Assembly: GCA_038380435.1 (NCBI GenBank)
Contig: JAWZYU010000019.1
Location: 26,809,801-26,873,800 of the forward strand
Source: Ryuthela nishihirai
Lineage: Eukaryota; Arthropoda; Arachnida; Araneae; Heptathelidae
Direction of reading: 5' to 3'
Length of the DNA stretch: 64,000 bases
The notes beneath the pieces were generated by a model. It saw only the letters and a program-made list of their open reading frames with translations. It was not told the origin of the DNA and ran no database searches. Numbering within the stretch: the first letter of the stretch is position 1; the number at the start of each line of letters is the position of its first letter. A program made the position numbers and the translations under genes. Below are positions 10,956 to 22,278 of this stretch, one piece after another.

Positions 10956-11282
10956 TTATTCCCACTTACCAAATTTCAAAGAAAAATATACAAACTTCTA
11001 CAAAAATGTCATATATTTCTAAAACACATAAATTAATCCATCAACAACGTTTATCTTCCTGATTTAACCCGAAAATATACTGACCTTTGTCCAGAGCCTA
11101 TTTCAAAGTTGTTTTTAGATTAGAGTTACCTGGTTTCCTTTGGTAAAAATTGCTACGTTTTCACAAATCTAAACCTGGGATATTTTACTACAATTTCCGA
11201 TTTAGTTCTCCTGGAATAAAGGCATCATTTATCCAAAGGATACTTCATATACAAATCTATATTGACTGCCAAATTGTCGTTT
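10956..11282. other. no feature recognised
   Basis: AT-rich, no open frame and no repeat match elsewhere in the window that I can see. Confidence 0.4.
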
Positions 11283-11608
11283 ATACCCAGCCAGGCTCGT
11301 AATGTGCTGTTCCTAAGATTCGAGTCCCAGCTGGATCAGTTTCGAGATTTATCTCCGTAAATCTCTTCACCCTGCTTTCGGTCAGCAGGGGACACTGATG
11401 CACTTTAAATGGTAGCCGTCCGTCGAATGGGGCGTTAAACCGTGGCCCTATGTGCAACTTAAAGAACACAATAAATGGCTTTGAAGGGAGGCTACCATCT
11501 GTCTCCCAACACCTGCTCCAATGGGTCTCCTCCCCCAACATTCTCTAAGCTCTAGGGGTCCTTATGACCTGGCCATTTAGCCCATTGCTTAAAAAAATTG
11601 TCTCGCAT
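11283..11608 (+). mobile_element. SINE-A, old copy
   Basis: Plus-strand copy with head (CCAGGCTCGTAATG), B box (GATTCGAGTCCCAGCTGG), core and tail (TGGCCATTTAGCCCATTG). Many substitutions. The 86-residue minus frame through it is not a gene. Confidence 0.82.
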
Positions 11609-11629
11609 ATGTAAAACCACTCAACGTTG

Positions 11630-11786
11630 AAGAACACGCTGGATGTTCTTGACGTAAGGTCTTCATCTATCTCCCAACATCTGTCCAGTATGTCCTCTCC
11701 ACCAACCATCTCTGAGCCTACGGGATTCTTGCAACTGGTCATTTAGCCCATGGTGTGAAACAAATTGCCTCTCAGAGGCAATCATA
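11630..11786 (+). mobile_element. SINE-A 3' fragment in tandem with the previous copy
   Basis: Begins within the core (TTGAAGAACACGCTGGATG) and runs to the tail (CATTTAGCCCATGGTGTG, then CTCTCAGAGG). Same orientation as 11283-11608, consistent with a second insertion at the first copy's tail. Confidence 0.78.
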
Positions 11787-11988
11787 TTTTTGGGACATTG
11801 TGATGGTAAGGTTTATTATTATTTTTTACCGCCAAGTACGATTGTTGGTTTCAGAGAACGATTTCGAAGTTTTTGAAACGAAATCAACATTTTGTACTCG
11901 GTTGTTTGAGAGTGGACTATGGTTGTTGGAACTCCCTACATGTAGTGGTAGGTACTAACAGCTATAATAAATAGAGTCATTAGGAAAG

Positions 11989-12938
11989 TTACATTTTCCT
12001 CTCCAGACATGTCTGTTGTGAGTTACAGCATCTTCTAGCAAGTTTCTCTTTGACATTGTCTGCCCATCGCAACCTAAGTGTCACCTTTTTTCTGCAACCC
12101 TTATGCACACTGTTCATCATCCTGCTTGCCAATCTGCAGCTGTATATACTATAATTATTCATACGGGCAACATGGCCAAACCAACGGAGTCTCTCTCTGC
12201 ACAATATGCTGCTTAAAGAAGGTTGCTGACTCCTTTGCCTAACCTCATCATTAGTTACAAAGTTGAACCACCTAATGCCCAAGATACTGCATAAGCATCT
12301 GGAATCAAAAGCACCTAGTTTCCCTGTTATGTTTACAAAGTGTCCAAGTTTCACTATCATAACCCTAGAAAGAAACAAACTATTATACAGTCTATATTTA
12401 GTCTTTAGGTGTATACGCCTATTTCTCCACACTCTCCATAGATTCTTAAAAGTCCCGGCAGCAATTTCTATTCGTCTGTTAATCTCATGCCGCACATCAC
12501 CATTATCTGTTACATAGTTCCCAAAATAATTAAACTGTTACACCTGCTCAAGACTGCAACCATTCAGATTAACTGAATCACAGCCTGCCTGACCAATTTT
12601 CATCACTTTAATTTTCTCTCTGTTTATAACCAAACCTACTCTACTACCAGTTTCATCAACAGCTTGAGTGAAAGAGTTATCTCATCATAATTTGCCAAAA
12701 GGGCTAAATCATCAGCATAATCTAAATCAGAAATTTTCATATCTCCATTCCATTTAAGGCCAAAATCTTTCCCTTGAAGTGAATTTTGCATAACATAATC
12801 AATAACCAAGCTAAAGAGAAAGGAGACAAAATGCACCCTTGTCGAACACCAGAAGTAATCCTAAACCAATTGCTACAAGCCTTACCATCTCTCACACACG
12901 ATTCAGTGTTATTATAGAGAGCATGCAGATTGATGACC
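11989..12938 (-). pseudogene. RTE-clade LINE, 5'-truncated copy
   Basis: Minus-strand reverse transcriptase pieces. The frame ending near 12737 contains SGVRQGCILSPF, the RT motif B (usually G-x-PQG). The next frame has ISDLDYADDLALLANYDE, with the catalytic YADD intact. The frame 12495-11989 carries the RTE C-terminal region (EINRRIEIAAGTFKNLW through RLRWFGHVARM). At least two frameshifts separate them. Homology to the longer copy upstream starts exactly where that copy is cut, at about 12938. Confidence 0.87.
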
Positions 12939-15415
12939 AAACAAACCCAGTCTCTCTCTTCTCAATATGCTGCTCAATGGAGGTTGATGAATCCGTCTAG
13001 GCTCATCACTATTTATAAAATCAAGCCCTTAATACCTAACATACTGCGCAAACATCTACAATCAAAGGCATCAAGTTCCTTCTTATCCTGCTTACAAAGG
13101 GTCGAGGTTTCGTTACCATAACTAACCTTAGAAAGAACCAAACTATTATACAGCCGAAGTTTAGTCTTTAGGGTTACATGTCTATTTCTCCACACTCTCC
13201 GTAGATTCTTGAAAGACCCAGCAACAATCCATAATCTTCTATTTCTCTCATGCCACACATAAGCAGTATTTATTACGTAGCTACCAAGAAAATTAAACTG
13301 ACACACTTTCTCATGAGTACAGTCATTCAAAGCAACTGAAGCACCATCTGCCTGACCAATTTTCATCATTTTAGTTTTTTCTCTCTTTATCATAAACCTA
13401 CTGACTCTCATCAACAGCCCTAATGAACGAATTCATCTCATCAACATCAGTAGTCAACAGGGCAAAATCATCTGCATAAACTAAATAAGAAATTTTGAAA
13501 TCTCTGGACCATTTAAGGCCAAAATCTATCCCTTACAAAGAATTTCGCATTACATAATCAATAGCCAAAGAAAAGAGAAAAGGAGACAAAATGCACCCTT
13601 GTCTAACTCCAGTAGCAATGCTAAACCAATCGCTGCAAGACTCTCACACACGACTAAGTGTTATTATAGAGAACTCTTATTACACTAACTAACTTATAAG
13701 GTATTCCATGTGATCTAACAATCAACCAAAAATCATGTCGATCAACAGAGTCAAAAGCCTTTTCGAAATCTACAAAGCTAGCAAACCCAGGTTTCTGAAA
13801 CTCTAACATTTCCTAAGAATTGGCCTAAGTGAATATATTTCATCAATCCATCCCCTACAACTTCTGAATCCCCACTGTTCATCACGCCGTTGTCCATCAA
13901 TCAAATTCTTAATTCTATTAAGCACAACCATGCAAAAAAACTTTACCTGGAACAGAAAGTATGGTGATATCTCTATAGTTATCACAAGAACTGCGATCAC
14001 CTTTCTTAAAAGTAGGGATAGCAATAACTCTAAGTAAAATGTGTAGAAACAACACGTTTATCATAAAAATATAAAAAATTTCTGTCAGTTATTTGTCAAC
14101 ACAAGTGTTTCCAACTCTAAGCATTTCGGTGGTGATTTCATCGATACTAGGAGATTTATTCAGTTTTATTTTAGAGAGAGCCGAAACAACTTCCGGATGT
14201 GATACAAGGCCAACATTAGAGCCATAAAACCATCATTAAATGAATAAACTGCTGCAACCATTAACTGAGGATAGATGGAATAATGCATTTATCCTCATTA
14301 CAAACGTTGGAAGTAGAAATAATCACATTGTTTAGAACATCTTTGAAATGCTCAGCTCACCTTGTCATCAGAGAATCCTTCATCTTCACCCACTTAACCA
14401 TGTTTCTCCCTCTGTCCTGTGTATCAGTGTATGTATCCTGTTTCTTCCCACACAAAACATTAACAGTCTGGTATAATCCCCTGCTATTGTGCTGTCTAAC
14501 AGCTTCGTCTGCTTTATCAGCCGAATTATCAAACCAAAGATTCTTATCAGCTGTTAACTGTTCTTTTACACGTTTATTAAGCTTGTTATAATGTTGTCTG
14601 TTACGACTAGTAGGGTGTTGATTCATATTAATCCTGCACTTCCTTCTTTCAAAAATAAGTTCCATGTCTTATCACTCAAACAATTTTGTTTCCTCTGTTC
14701 CCTTTTTCCTAAAAGAGTACTGTTAGTTTTAAGAAAATCCTGTTTAAACTGATCCCATTTATTCTAAACTTCAGCAGTAAGCAAACTTACGATTGTCATA
14801 ATTACCACATAGCTATCATGGTATGATTTAGCTATAACTAGATCTTTCAGACCTTCAGTGCTACAGGTAATTTTTTTAACCTTAGCAAAACATTTCTTAA
14901 GCTTCAGTTGCAAGACACGTTTTACCAGGTAATGGTCTGACCCAATTTCGGCTCCTCTATATTGTCTGGTATTCCTAATCAAAATAGCCCATTGGTTATT
15001 AATTAAAATATAATCTATCATATTCCTGTGCAACCCATCAGGTGAAACCACGGATATTTATAAATGTCCCTGTGATTGTAGTATGTATTAGTTGTTCAGA
15101 AACCATTACGTTTACTTACCTGTAGGAGACGTTCTCCATTGCCATTGAAACTATCAATGCCAAAGGGACCTGAAATACCTCCCCATAGGTCAGAGTTAGT
15201 ACCAACCTTAGTAATATCTCCTTTATTTAGAGAATTCAAAATATCATGTAGCTGTCTGTAAAATATTCTTTTCATTCTCATCAGTGTCCTTCGTGGGGGC
15301 GTAACAACAGATGATATTCGTCTTTAATTTTTGTTTTAAAATTTGCTGTATAAATTCTTTCATTAATGCAGTCATCTCCTAGAAGAACATCACTGGCGTA
15401 TATCTGCTAAGAAGC
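12939..15415 (-). pseudogene. RTE-clade LINE with endonuclease and reverse transcriptase, broken
   Basis: Minus-strand order from 15415 down: an AP-endonuclease stretch (YAPTKDTDEN, then FNGNGERLLQVSKRNGF at 15281-15096); endonuclease C-terminus with RNMIDYILINNQWA and EIGSDHYLVK at 15051-14764 (the SDH box is catalytic); linker; RT fragments at 14024-13803 (RDEQWGFRSCRGWIDEI) and about 13690-13440; thumb at 13414-13013 (MIKREKTKMMKIGQADGAS). Several stops and frameshifts. Relative to RTE elements it lacks the endonuclease N-terminus at the 5' side and the last ~180 bp at the 3' side, where the copy at 11989-12938 abuts. Confidence 0.87.
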
Positions 15416-16614
15416 AAACCGATAAGCCTAGAATACAGAGGTGTCCTCACGCTGGAATTCCTGCGTGAGGACATCAAGAGAATAAACTCAACGTAACGTC
15501 CTCACGTTCCATATACTTGCAGAAAGAAAATGATTACTAGGTTTTTAAAAGGAAACTAGGTTTATTGAGAAACGTAGGACCAACAATATCAGAAAGCCCC
15601 TTGATCGCGGACATGGGACAAAGTCCTGTTCCTCCACCGCTACAGGCTGAAGTCATCCATGCTACTAGAACTTCAAGTACCACCGTTTGAAGTGGACCTT
15701 TTCAAGAGCCTTAAGACCGGCCTGAGACACATTACTCCAATTTAGGATTAGCGATACCCAACTACCTAAGTGAAGATTCAGTTAGCTGTGATGGCCTATG
15801 ATCAGGATTATCCACTATCTGATATAAGGTATCCTGTAACTCTGTTCACTTAGGGCTGGCAACCCACAAGCAAACAGAAAACACAGAGGCAAATTCTCCT
15901 TCAACAGATGCCCACCACTGTCGCAAGTCCAGAATCCATAACCAAGCTCAAAGTCGTATTCCAGTCTAGTCTCGTAGGCATAAATGGTCATCACCACGAC
16001 CCTGCGAAGTTGAACACTCCTCAACGGGGTAGAAAGAAAGAAAAAATTTGTCGTAGATAACCAGATCAGTAGGGCACACTAGTCTGACAGGCCTCCACTT
16101 CTATTCCCTTCGAAAAGAGAATATCTCTTTTGAAAGGTACTAACGGCATGCACCATGGGAAGTAGGGGTCGGACGTTATGTGCCAGACCCGGACGATTCT
16201 ATTCGTCATTACTGGGGATTGCTACACAGCTATCCTTGCAGTTTGTGCCGAACATTTACTGACCAGAAGCGTTAATGGAGAAAATTTACAATGCAGGCTA
16301 ATTTGTGACCCGAACCTGGTAACATCATAATCACATAGGGAGGATAGTATCAGTATCTGTAGTGATGATAATCCAACATTCGGTAATGAAAGCGAGAAAA
16401 TATCGTTGATGAAAATCTCTGCTTTTCTTAAACCTTGGACGTATCATTAAGATACATCCGTGATATATAGCCTTCGGAATAAGGGGGAAGTTTATTTTGA
16501 TTGAACGAAAGACAAACAATTCTATTAAATTACTATGTATATTTGGTGGTGGTTTATCTCTGAAGTTTTCAACTAATGGATATTTCAGAAACGGAATAGT
16601 AATACAGGTAACCT

Positions 16615-16700
16615 CATTTAATGCGGAAGATGAGTTCCGAGAAAACCATCGTTAAACGAATTTCCGCGTAAAACGATGGGATTTTTTATTTTTCTCTATT
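16615..16700. mobile_element. possible pogo/Tigger-like terminus
   Basis: The sequence from CAGGTAACCTCATTTAATGC through TTTCCGCGTAAAACGATGGG resembles ends I associate with pogo/Tigger-type elements. A homologous stretch is at 25836 in the second direct repeat. No matching opposite end or transposase was found, so this is tentative. Confidence 0.3.
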
Positions 16701-17274
16701 TTTGGCTATCTTATTGATCTTTTTTCCTTTTCTTGGTTTTGTAATGGCGATTTTATTTCAACAAAAATAATTATAATTCACAATATTTATTGAAAGATTA
16801 CGTAAATGCGTAATTGTGTATATAAATAAGTACATCTATGTGATCGATTAATTAATTTTACAGTTCATTTCTTAATAAGGAACGAAACTCTCTGGTTTGC
16901 ATTGCTGGGCTCTGTTTTGTGCCTAATATTTATTTGTAGTGTTCCATTAACTGGTCACAACATCGTCTTATGCCATCCGGTCACGAAATATCAATATCAT
17001 GATCCTTCAACAGATCCTTGTGTTTATTTCGCAGCGAAAGGGCTTCATCTAAAATAAAGTACCAACACTATTTCTGGTTCAGAATCTTGTTGTTCTTCAA
17101 AAGCAGCGTTGAATTCTAAAATTTTGAAGTTAATCGTTAGTACGTGGCTCACTGTGGAGTTTAATAACTTCGTCCATCTTTCTAAGTTACGCTTTCGTAT
17201 CCTGCTCCAATTTGATATTTCGCTGGTGTTAATTAAAAATGCAACTTAAATTCTTGTAAATAAAGTATTTAGAG

Positions 17275-17400
17275 GGATAAATCCAAGCATGATTTACGTG
17301 AATTATGCAGTAATGATTTGGAGAAATAAATTGGACAGTGTGGTTGGACCTCCGTTCCCCATGGCTGCTTGATGATGATCGTGTTTTTGTTGATGGTGAT
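17275..17400 (+). mobile_element. RTE LINE 3' tail fragment
   Basis: Contains GGTTGGACCTCCGTTCCCCA, then TGGCTGCTTGATGATGATCG, matching the 3' end of the RTE copy at 3840-4680 (GATTGGACCTTAATAGCCCA). The preceding ~60 bp align to the last coding part. The paralogous fragment is at 26540-26680. Confidence 0.75.
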
Positions 17401-17676
17401 TATTAAACTAAAAACATTGCAGTACTCTAGTAAGTACGAATTAAAATTCCATTTAGGAATATCCGAAGTAATTTTAAGTAAAAGGAACCAAGAAATGAAA
17501 GGAAAGAGGAAAAGTGTGTGAAGTGTCATAAAACGAATGGTGAAAAAGAGCGATAAATGTAATCTATGTGCCACGGATAATGCAACTTATAATGTTACTG
17601 GTTCTGGAAATAGTATGATTCTAATGTATTACATCATGAGAGATATCCATTTTACCATTTCCTCTATACCTTAGGG

Positions 17677-18122
17677 CAGTGCTGTCCAACTTCTCTAAGA
17701 CCGCGGGCCATTTTTTCTTTCTCCAAAATTTCGCTGGCCAAAAATAGCATAGGACGGGAGAGGTAATTGAAAAGTCAGTTCATGTAACCTCAAAAAATTA
17801 TTTTATTTATACAAAAAATTATAAGTAATAATAAACGAATTACATTTTCTAAACCTTATCAAATATTTAATAAATTTAATGGGAGCATTGTGGCCGTAGT
17901 TGTTGGGCAATAAGAATAGAATGAGTAATGAGAATGAGAATGAGAACAAAATGAAAAGAAAGAGAATGAGAAAGTTGAAGATTGCATATCAAGTAAAGTA
18001 ACAGAATTAGTTAAAAATTATAAGGTGGATTATAGATATTTATTTAAAAATTCAGATGAAATTTTGTTTTTGTTTGCGGTATTTATTTAAAATTTCCGCG
18101 GGCCGCTATTTGGAGAGTGCTG
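17677..18122. mobile_element. hAT-type MITE
   Basis: 446 bp with short imperfect inverted ends, CAGTGCTGTCCAA on the left and CAGCACTCTCCAA (reverse strand) on the right, and an 8-bp target duplication, CCTTAGGG (17669-17676) and CCTTAAGG (18123-18130), one base different. CAG ends and 8-bp duplications are typical of hAT. No transposase: the interior is AT-rich with an AATGAGAATGAGAA microsatellite at about 17925-17970. It landed in a SINE-A, whose tail resumes at 18131. Confidence 0.82.
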
Positions 18123-18130
18123 CCTTAAGG

Positions 18131-18187
18131 TCCTTCAAATTGGTCATTTATCCCATTATATGCAGGGAAATATCTCTCAGAAGGTTA
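18131..18187 (+). mobile_element. SINE-A tail fragment
   Basis: GGTCCTTCAAATTGGTCATT to CTCTCAGAAGG corresponds to the SINE-A segment after GAGCCTTCGGGG. The hAT target duplication lies in that very GCCTTCGGGG motif. Confidence 0.68.
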
Positions 18188-18190
18188 ATT

Positions 18191-18560
18191 ACGGAACCCA
18201 CTTGGAAAATAAAATTTCTATTACAAATAGATCGTTTAGAACATTTTGTAGAGTAAATAATAGTTTGCATTTAGATATACGAAAATGTGAATCTTAATAT
18301 TTCATCAATATTTATGTAGTCGAAAAACAATTCTTCATTTAATTCTAAAAACTGAAAGATTGAGTATATAGAGATGGAGGGATATACAAGTTGAGAGACA
18401 GAAGAAAATGTGAAAATATTAGTCAAAATTGCAAAATAAACAAATTTCCTGTTAACATTTAAGAAATACTTTAGCTAAAAAATGAGTTTCACCGATGAGT
18501 GATACTCGAAGTCACGACTCCCACAAGCCAGCAGCTTTCCACCCTGCTCCCATTTGTAAT
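18191..18560. other. AT-rich spacer, nothing recognised
   Basis: No open frame or repeat terminus supported. Confidence 0.4.
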
Positions 18561-18561
18561 A

Positions 18562-18912
18562 CACTGAGAGGCCAAAAGTCATGGGATACTTGCCTAATAA
18601 CGGGTTGGTCCTCCTCGAGTCCTCAGCAGTGCAGCCACACATCGAGGCATGGAGTCAACGAGTTGCCTGTACCGTTCTGCAGGGATGGCAGCCCTCACAT
18701 CCTGCAGTGTGGACTATAATTGTGTTGCATTGGATGTTGCTGGATTCATGGATCGTAAGTTTGTTTCCATTGTGTCTCACAAATGTACCAAGGATTTCAA
18801 ATCAGGAGACCGTGGGGGCCAATTCATGGTGGTAAATTCCGTGGAGTATTACTCAATCCACCTCTTAGCAACCAAAGACTGGTGACACGTTGCATTATCT
18901 TGTTGGAATAAC
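18562..18912 (-). pseudogene. Tc1-like transposase relic, C-terminal half
   Basis: Minus-strand translation from 18912 gives FQQDNATCHQSLVAKRWIE (second catalytic Asp) and, after a stop, MNWPPRSPDLKSLVHL, the block that normally carries PDLNP-IE-W; the catalytic Glu position reads V. It ends at a terminal repeat, CACTGAGAGGCCAAAAGTCA at 18562. The family differs from the 35488-36698 type. The N-terminal half is absent; a LINE starts immediately at its cut edge. Confidence 0.82.
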
Positions 18913-18930
18913 CCTTCACAAAGCCAGGCC

Positions 18931-19572
18931 TTCTCCAAGCCAGGCAAAGATCCCAAGATTCCTTCTAATTATCGTCCAATTGCATTGACGAGCTGCGTCT
19001 GCAAGGTGTTGGAAAGGATGGTGAATACCAGGCTGGCCTGGTATTTGGAACATCACGGCCTTCTTTCCAACACCCAGTGTGGCTTTCGCAGGCACCGGTC
19101 TACTTTAGACTACCTGATCCGCCTCGAATCGGCGATCAGGAATGCATTTTTACGTCGAGGGCACCTGGTATCAGTTTTCTTCGACATCGAAAAAGCGTAC
19201 GACACGGCTTGGAGATTCGGCATTCTTCGTGACCTTCACAGCTTCGGCTTGCGAGGTCACATGCCGATCTTGATCACCAACTTTATATCTTCTCGTATTT
19301 TTCGAGTTCGCGTCGGCAACACTCTATTGCGGCCTTTCCCCCAAGAACAGGGGGTGCCTCAAGGCTGCGTCCTGAGTGTTACGCTTTTCGCTGTCAAGAT
19401 ATATTCCATTACACGGCAACTTCTTCCATCAGTAGGCAATGCCTTCTATGTTGATGACTTTAGCATCTTTTGTTCATCGTCCAGCATGAGGGTCATTGAA
19501 CGACAACTGCAAACTGCCCTGAACAATCTCTCGTTTTGGGCGACGGCCAATGGGTTCTGGTTCTCCCCATAG
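18931..19572 (+). pseudogene. reverse transcriptase domain of I-clade LINE
   Basis: Copies element RNA into DNA at a nicked target. The frame opens upstream of the first Met with FSKPGKDPKIPSNYRPIALT (the N-terminal RT motif shared by Jockey and I elements). Motif A is VFFDIEKAYDTAW (Asp present), motif B is QGVPQGCVLSVTLFAV, motif C is NAFYVDDFSIFC with both catalytic Asp residues. It ends at an in-frame TAG (19570-19572), after which the same frame continues as KSACVHFCRKRSS. All RT catalytic residues are retained, so only the stop and the missing 5' half inactivate this part. Confidence 0.9.
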
Positions 19573-20646
19573 AAGTCCGCTTGCGTGCACTTTTGCCGCA
19601 AGCGGTCTTCTGTGGGGACCAAGTTTCTCGGTCTAATCTTCGACCGGAAATTGACCTTTTCACCTCATATTCGACATCTCAGGTCCAAGTGCACGCAGGC
19701 ATTGAACATCATCAAGGTCCTCTCCTCCCTCTCTTGGGGGGCGGACCGATGTTCTTTGCTCCGCCTCTACCGTGCACTTGTCCGGTCGAAACTGGACTAT
19801 GGATCCCAGGTGTATGACTCCGCCCGAGATTCGGTGGTGAAGGTGCTGGACCCACTCCATCATCAGGTCCTCCGTGTGTGCACGGGGGCCTTCCGCACTT
19901 CTTCGGTCCATAGTCTCTACGTTGAGACCGACGAACCTTCATTATCTATTCGCCATCAGCAGTTGTCCCTGCAGTATGCAGCAAAATTGCAATCCCTGCC
20001 AAGCCATCCCAATTGGGACTGCGTTTTCAGTTCCAGGTGGGAAACGTTAGACCAGAATCGGCTGCCTGCCATTCGTCCTTTCGGTTTGCGTGTCCGAGGT
20101 TACCTGCGAGACATCAACAGCAGTCTCGATAGCATCGCACAGCCGATAGCTGAGCCACTTCCACCATGGCTCACTGTTTCCCCTTCCTGCGACTTTTCCC
20201 TATGCAGGACGGGGAAGGCCTTTACACCCGACTGTGTGTACCGGCAATTCTTTGCCAGCCATTGTGCTGCGCACACGGACTTCTTGCCTGTCTTCACAGA
20301 TGGCTCGAAGTCCGGCACATCAGTGGGATCGGCCATGGTCTGCTGTGATGTAATCATTGCAGACCAGATTCCACAGCAGTGTTCCATCTTCACTGCTCAG
20401 TTGCATGCTATCAGCATTGCCTTGGACCACGTGGCGACTAAGCATCATCGTCGGTGTGTGCTTTACACTGACTCGCTTAGCTCGCTACACGCTTTGATCT
20501 CGGTGAGGCATCAGCTTCACCCTGTTCTCTCCAAGATCCGCCAGCAGCTCCATCGTCTAGCAGCAACCACCATGATTCTCTTCTGTTGTGTGCCCAGTCA
20601 TGTCGTAATCAAGGGCAATGATTTGGCAGATTCTGCTGCCAGGTAA
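19573..20646 (+). pseudogene. RT thumb and RNase H domain of I-clade LINE
   Basis: Same frame as the RT block, separated from it only by the TAG. The thumb shows FLGLIFDRKLTFSPHIRHLR and SKLDYGSQVYDSA, typical of Jockey/I elements. RNase H follows: FTDGSKSGTSVGSA (first Asp, about 20290), TAQLHAISIALD (20389 on) where the usual catalytic Glu of TAEL is Gln, VLYTDSLSSLHAL (Asp), and PSHVVIKGNDLADSAA (final His and Asp). An in-frame TAA at 20644-20646 cuts the frame, but homologous residues continue. The Glu to Gln change should abolish RNase H activity. Confidence 0.88.
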
Positions 20647-21124
20647 GCCACGCACCTGTCCGACTCTCCGTTGCCGGTTCCATATGTGGATTTCCGGCAG
20701 CGTTTCCCCATCGAGCTCCGGGCACGATGGCAGAGATCTTGGTCTCAACAGGTAGCTAACAAGCTCTTCGAGATCAAGCCCATTGTCAAACCGTGGCAGT
20801 CTTGTTTTCGCAGATCGCAAGGAGGAAGTTGTACTTGCTCGGCTGCGCTTAGGTCATTCGTTTATAACTCATTCATTTCTTCTCAAGGCGGACGCTGAAC
20901 TTAAGTGCTTGTTTTGTGACACCATTTTAACGATCAAACATATTTTATTTTCATGTTCCGCTTTTAACTTTGAACGTCGTCTCTATTTTAACTTTCACGA
21001 TTTTACGTACGAGCCACTTACACTCGGGCAACTTTTATCCAATGACTCTCTTTTAACCCCTGTCTTTGATTTTTACGTTTTACTGGGTATTTTACGCGTT
21101 TATGAACCTTTTTTACTTTGTTAA
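20647..21124 (+). pseudogene. C-terminal region of I-clade LINE, frameshifted
   Basis: After the TAA the same frame reads VPYVDFRQRFPIELRARWQR to about 20805, then a single-base frameshift moves coding into the frame 20783-21124. That frame gives LARLRLGHSFITHSFLLKAD and a knuckle-like C-x2-C followed by TIKHILFSC, a C-terminal motif common in I and R1 group elements. It ends at TAA after YEPFLLC. Confidence 0.85.
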
Positions 21125-21304
21125 CTTGATTTTACACTTGTTTCTGTTTTTTACTGGGTCCTATACATCCATTTTAATTGTCGATTTTTACACTTGTTGT
21201 TGCTTTTTGCCATTTTTATTTATCTTTCCTGTGCTGGTGATGTTTCTGTGTGTTTTTAAATTTGGTTGTAGGTTAAATGACTTTTATCAGTTTGTATCTT
21301 TTTG

Positions 21305-21340
21305 TTTGGCGCAATATAGCCCTGTTGCTCTTGCGCCAAA
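21305..21340 (+). promoter_or_regulatory. 3'-UTR hairpin of the I-clade LINE
   Basis: TTTGGCGCAA (21305-21314) pairs perfectly with TTGCGCCAAA (21331-21340) around a 16-nt loop, close to the element's 3' end. Several non-LTR families need a 3' stem-loop for recognition by their own reverse transcriptase; that role here is an inference. Confidence 0.75.
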
Positions 21341-21385
21341 AAAACCCCAAACAACCAAACAAAATTCATTCAAGTTTCACTAATT

Positions 21386-22278
21386 TACCCTTGAAAGTTT
21401 AATTTTATGTGGTATGCATCGAAAGCACATGTTTTTATCCATTAATTAACAATTTTCATAAAATAGTGATTGTTCAATTTAAATTTTGTGAAAAAGCAAA
21501 TAACGCTATATCTAAAATAGGTTACAAATATTTCGGAACATTGCAACACAAAGAACATATTTGAGTGTTATAATTTCAAACAAAACCAGTAGTTTAAACA
21601 GAGGTATTCGACATTTTCTGTTGCTATGTAGGGTGAAACTTCGATCAACCAGTCTCAAATTACAAATACAAATTTAATTAAAAGAAGAGAACCTGGTAAT
21701 AATAAATAGGGGTAAAATACAGTTATAAACATACCCGGTTTACCAAAAAGGCCACCTGGAGAGCTCATTAGCTCTCTCATTGGCGAGGAAGGAAATATGT
21801 ATAAAAATTTAAGCAATTGAATTTGGGTAATATTTCATTGAATTCTGTTTATTTTTAAGCCTACATAATAATGAATGAATTGTATTTAAAATTTTAAGAA
21901 TATTTTAAAATTGTTTAGCAGATTAAAAAAAATTAACAGCCACCAGTCGAATTATAAGAATTGAAATTTGTTATGAATATGAATCGTTCTATTATTGTAC
22001 TGACCAGGTCTGGTATGACATAAGAAGTGTGGTTAGAATAGAAATCAGAGCGGTAACTGAATCAGTGCCATATTCAAGATCGTTATAGTATATTCTCTAA
22101 GGAGATGCTTTCCCAAAGTGGAAATTTATTACCTACGATTAACATATTTTTAGAGTCTGTAGCGAAGTAAATACGATTACATCCGTTGCTGAAAATGCAA
22201 ACTCAGGTACATTTGATTGAGATCTTTCATTTATATCGACTAACACTTTTTCATACGTCGTTCGATAATTGCATTCAG
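21386..22278. other. AT-rich, possible intron
   Basis: No open frame or repeat terminus recognised. If the exon candidate at 22279 is real, this would be intronic. Confidence 0.35.

Larger units (their letters stand above)
15430..17640 (+). repeat. ~2.2 kb direct repeat, copy 1
   Basis: Collinear with 24655-26890 in the same orientation, beginning at GCTGGAATTCCTGCGTGAGG and ending past an RTE-type 3' tail. In both copies the left edge touches a minus-strand RTE endonuclease fragment. The best shared open frame is on the minus strand (16024-15815 here), encoding a ~70-residue peptide with YGFWTC and FACGLPALSEQ, which I do not recognise. Confidence 0.82.
18913..21385 (+). mobile_element. I-clade non-LTR retrotransposon, 5'-truncated
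   Basis: About 2.5 kb holding reverse transcriptase, RNase H and a zinc-knuckle-like C-terminus, then a 3' UTR with a terminal hairpin and an A/C-rich end. It lacks ORF1 and the endonuclease. The coding part is clearly GC-richer than all flanking DNA until about 20920, then drops sharply. Few disabling changes make it the youngest-looking LINE here. Confidence 0.88.

Noticed and set aside
14283..14591. 102-residue plus-strand frame
   Set aside because: Antisense to the linker region of the minus-strand RTE LINE.
19660..20393. Minus-strand frames over the I-clade LINE
   Set aside because: Antisense shadows of a GC-rich coding region with clear RT and RNase H motifs on the plus strand.
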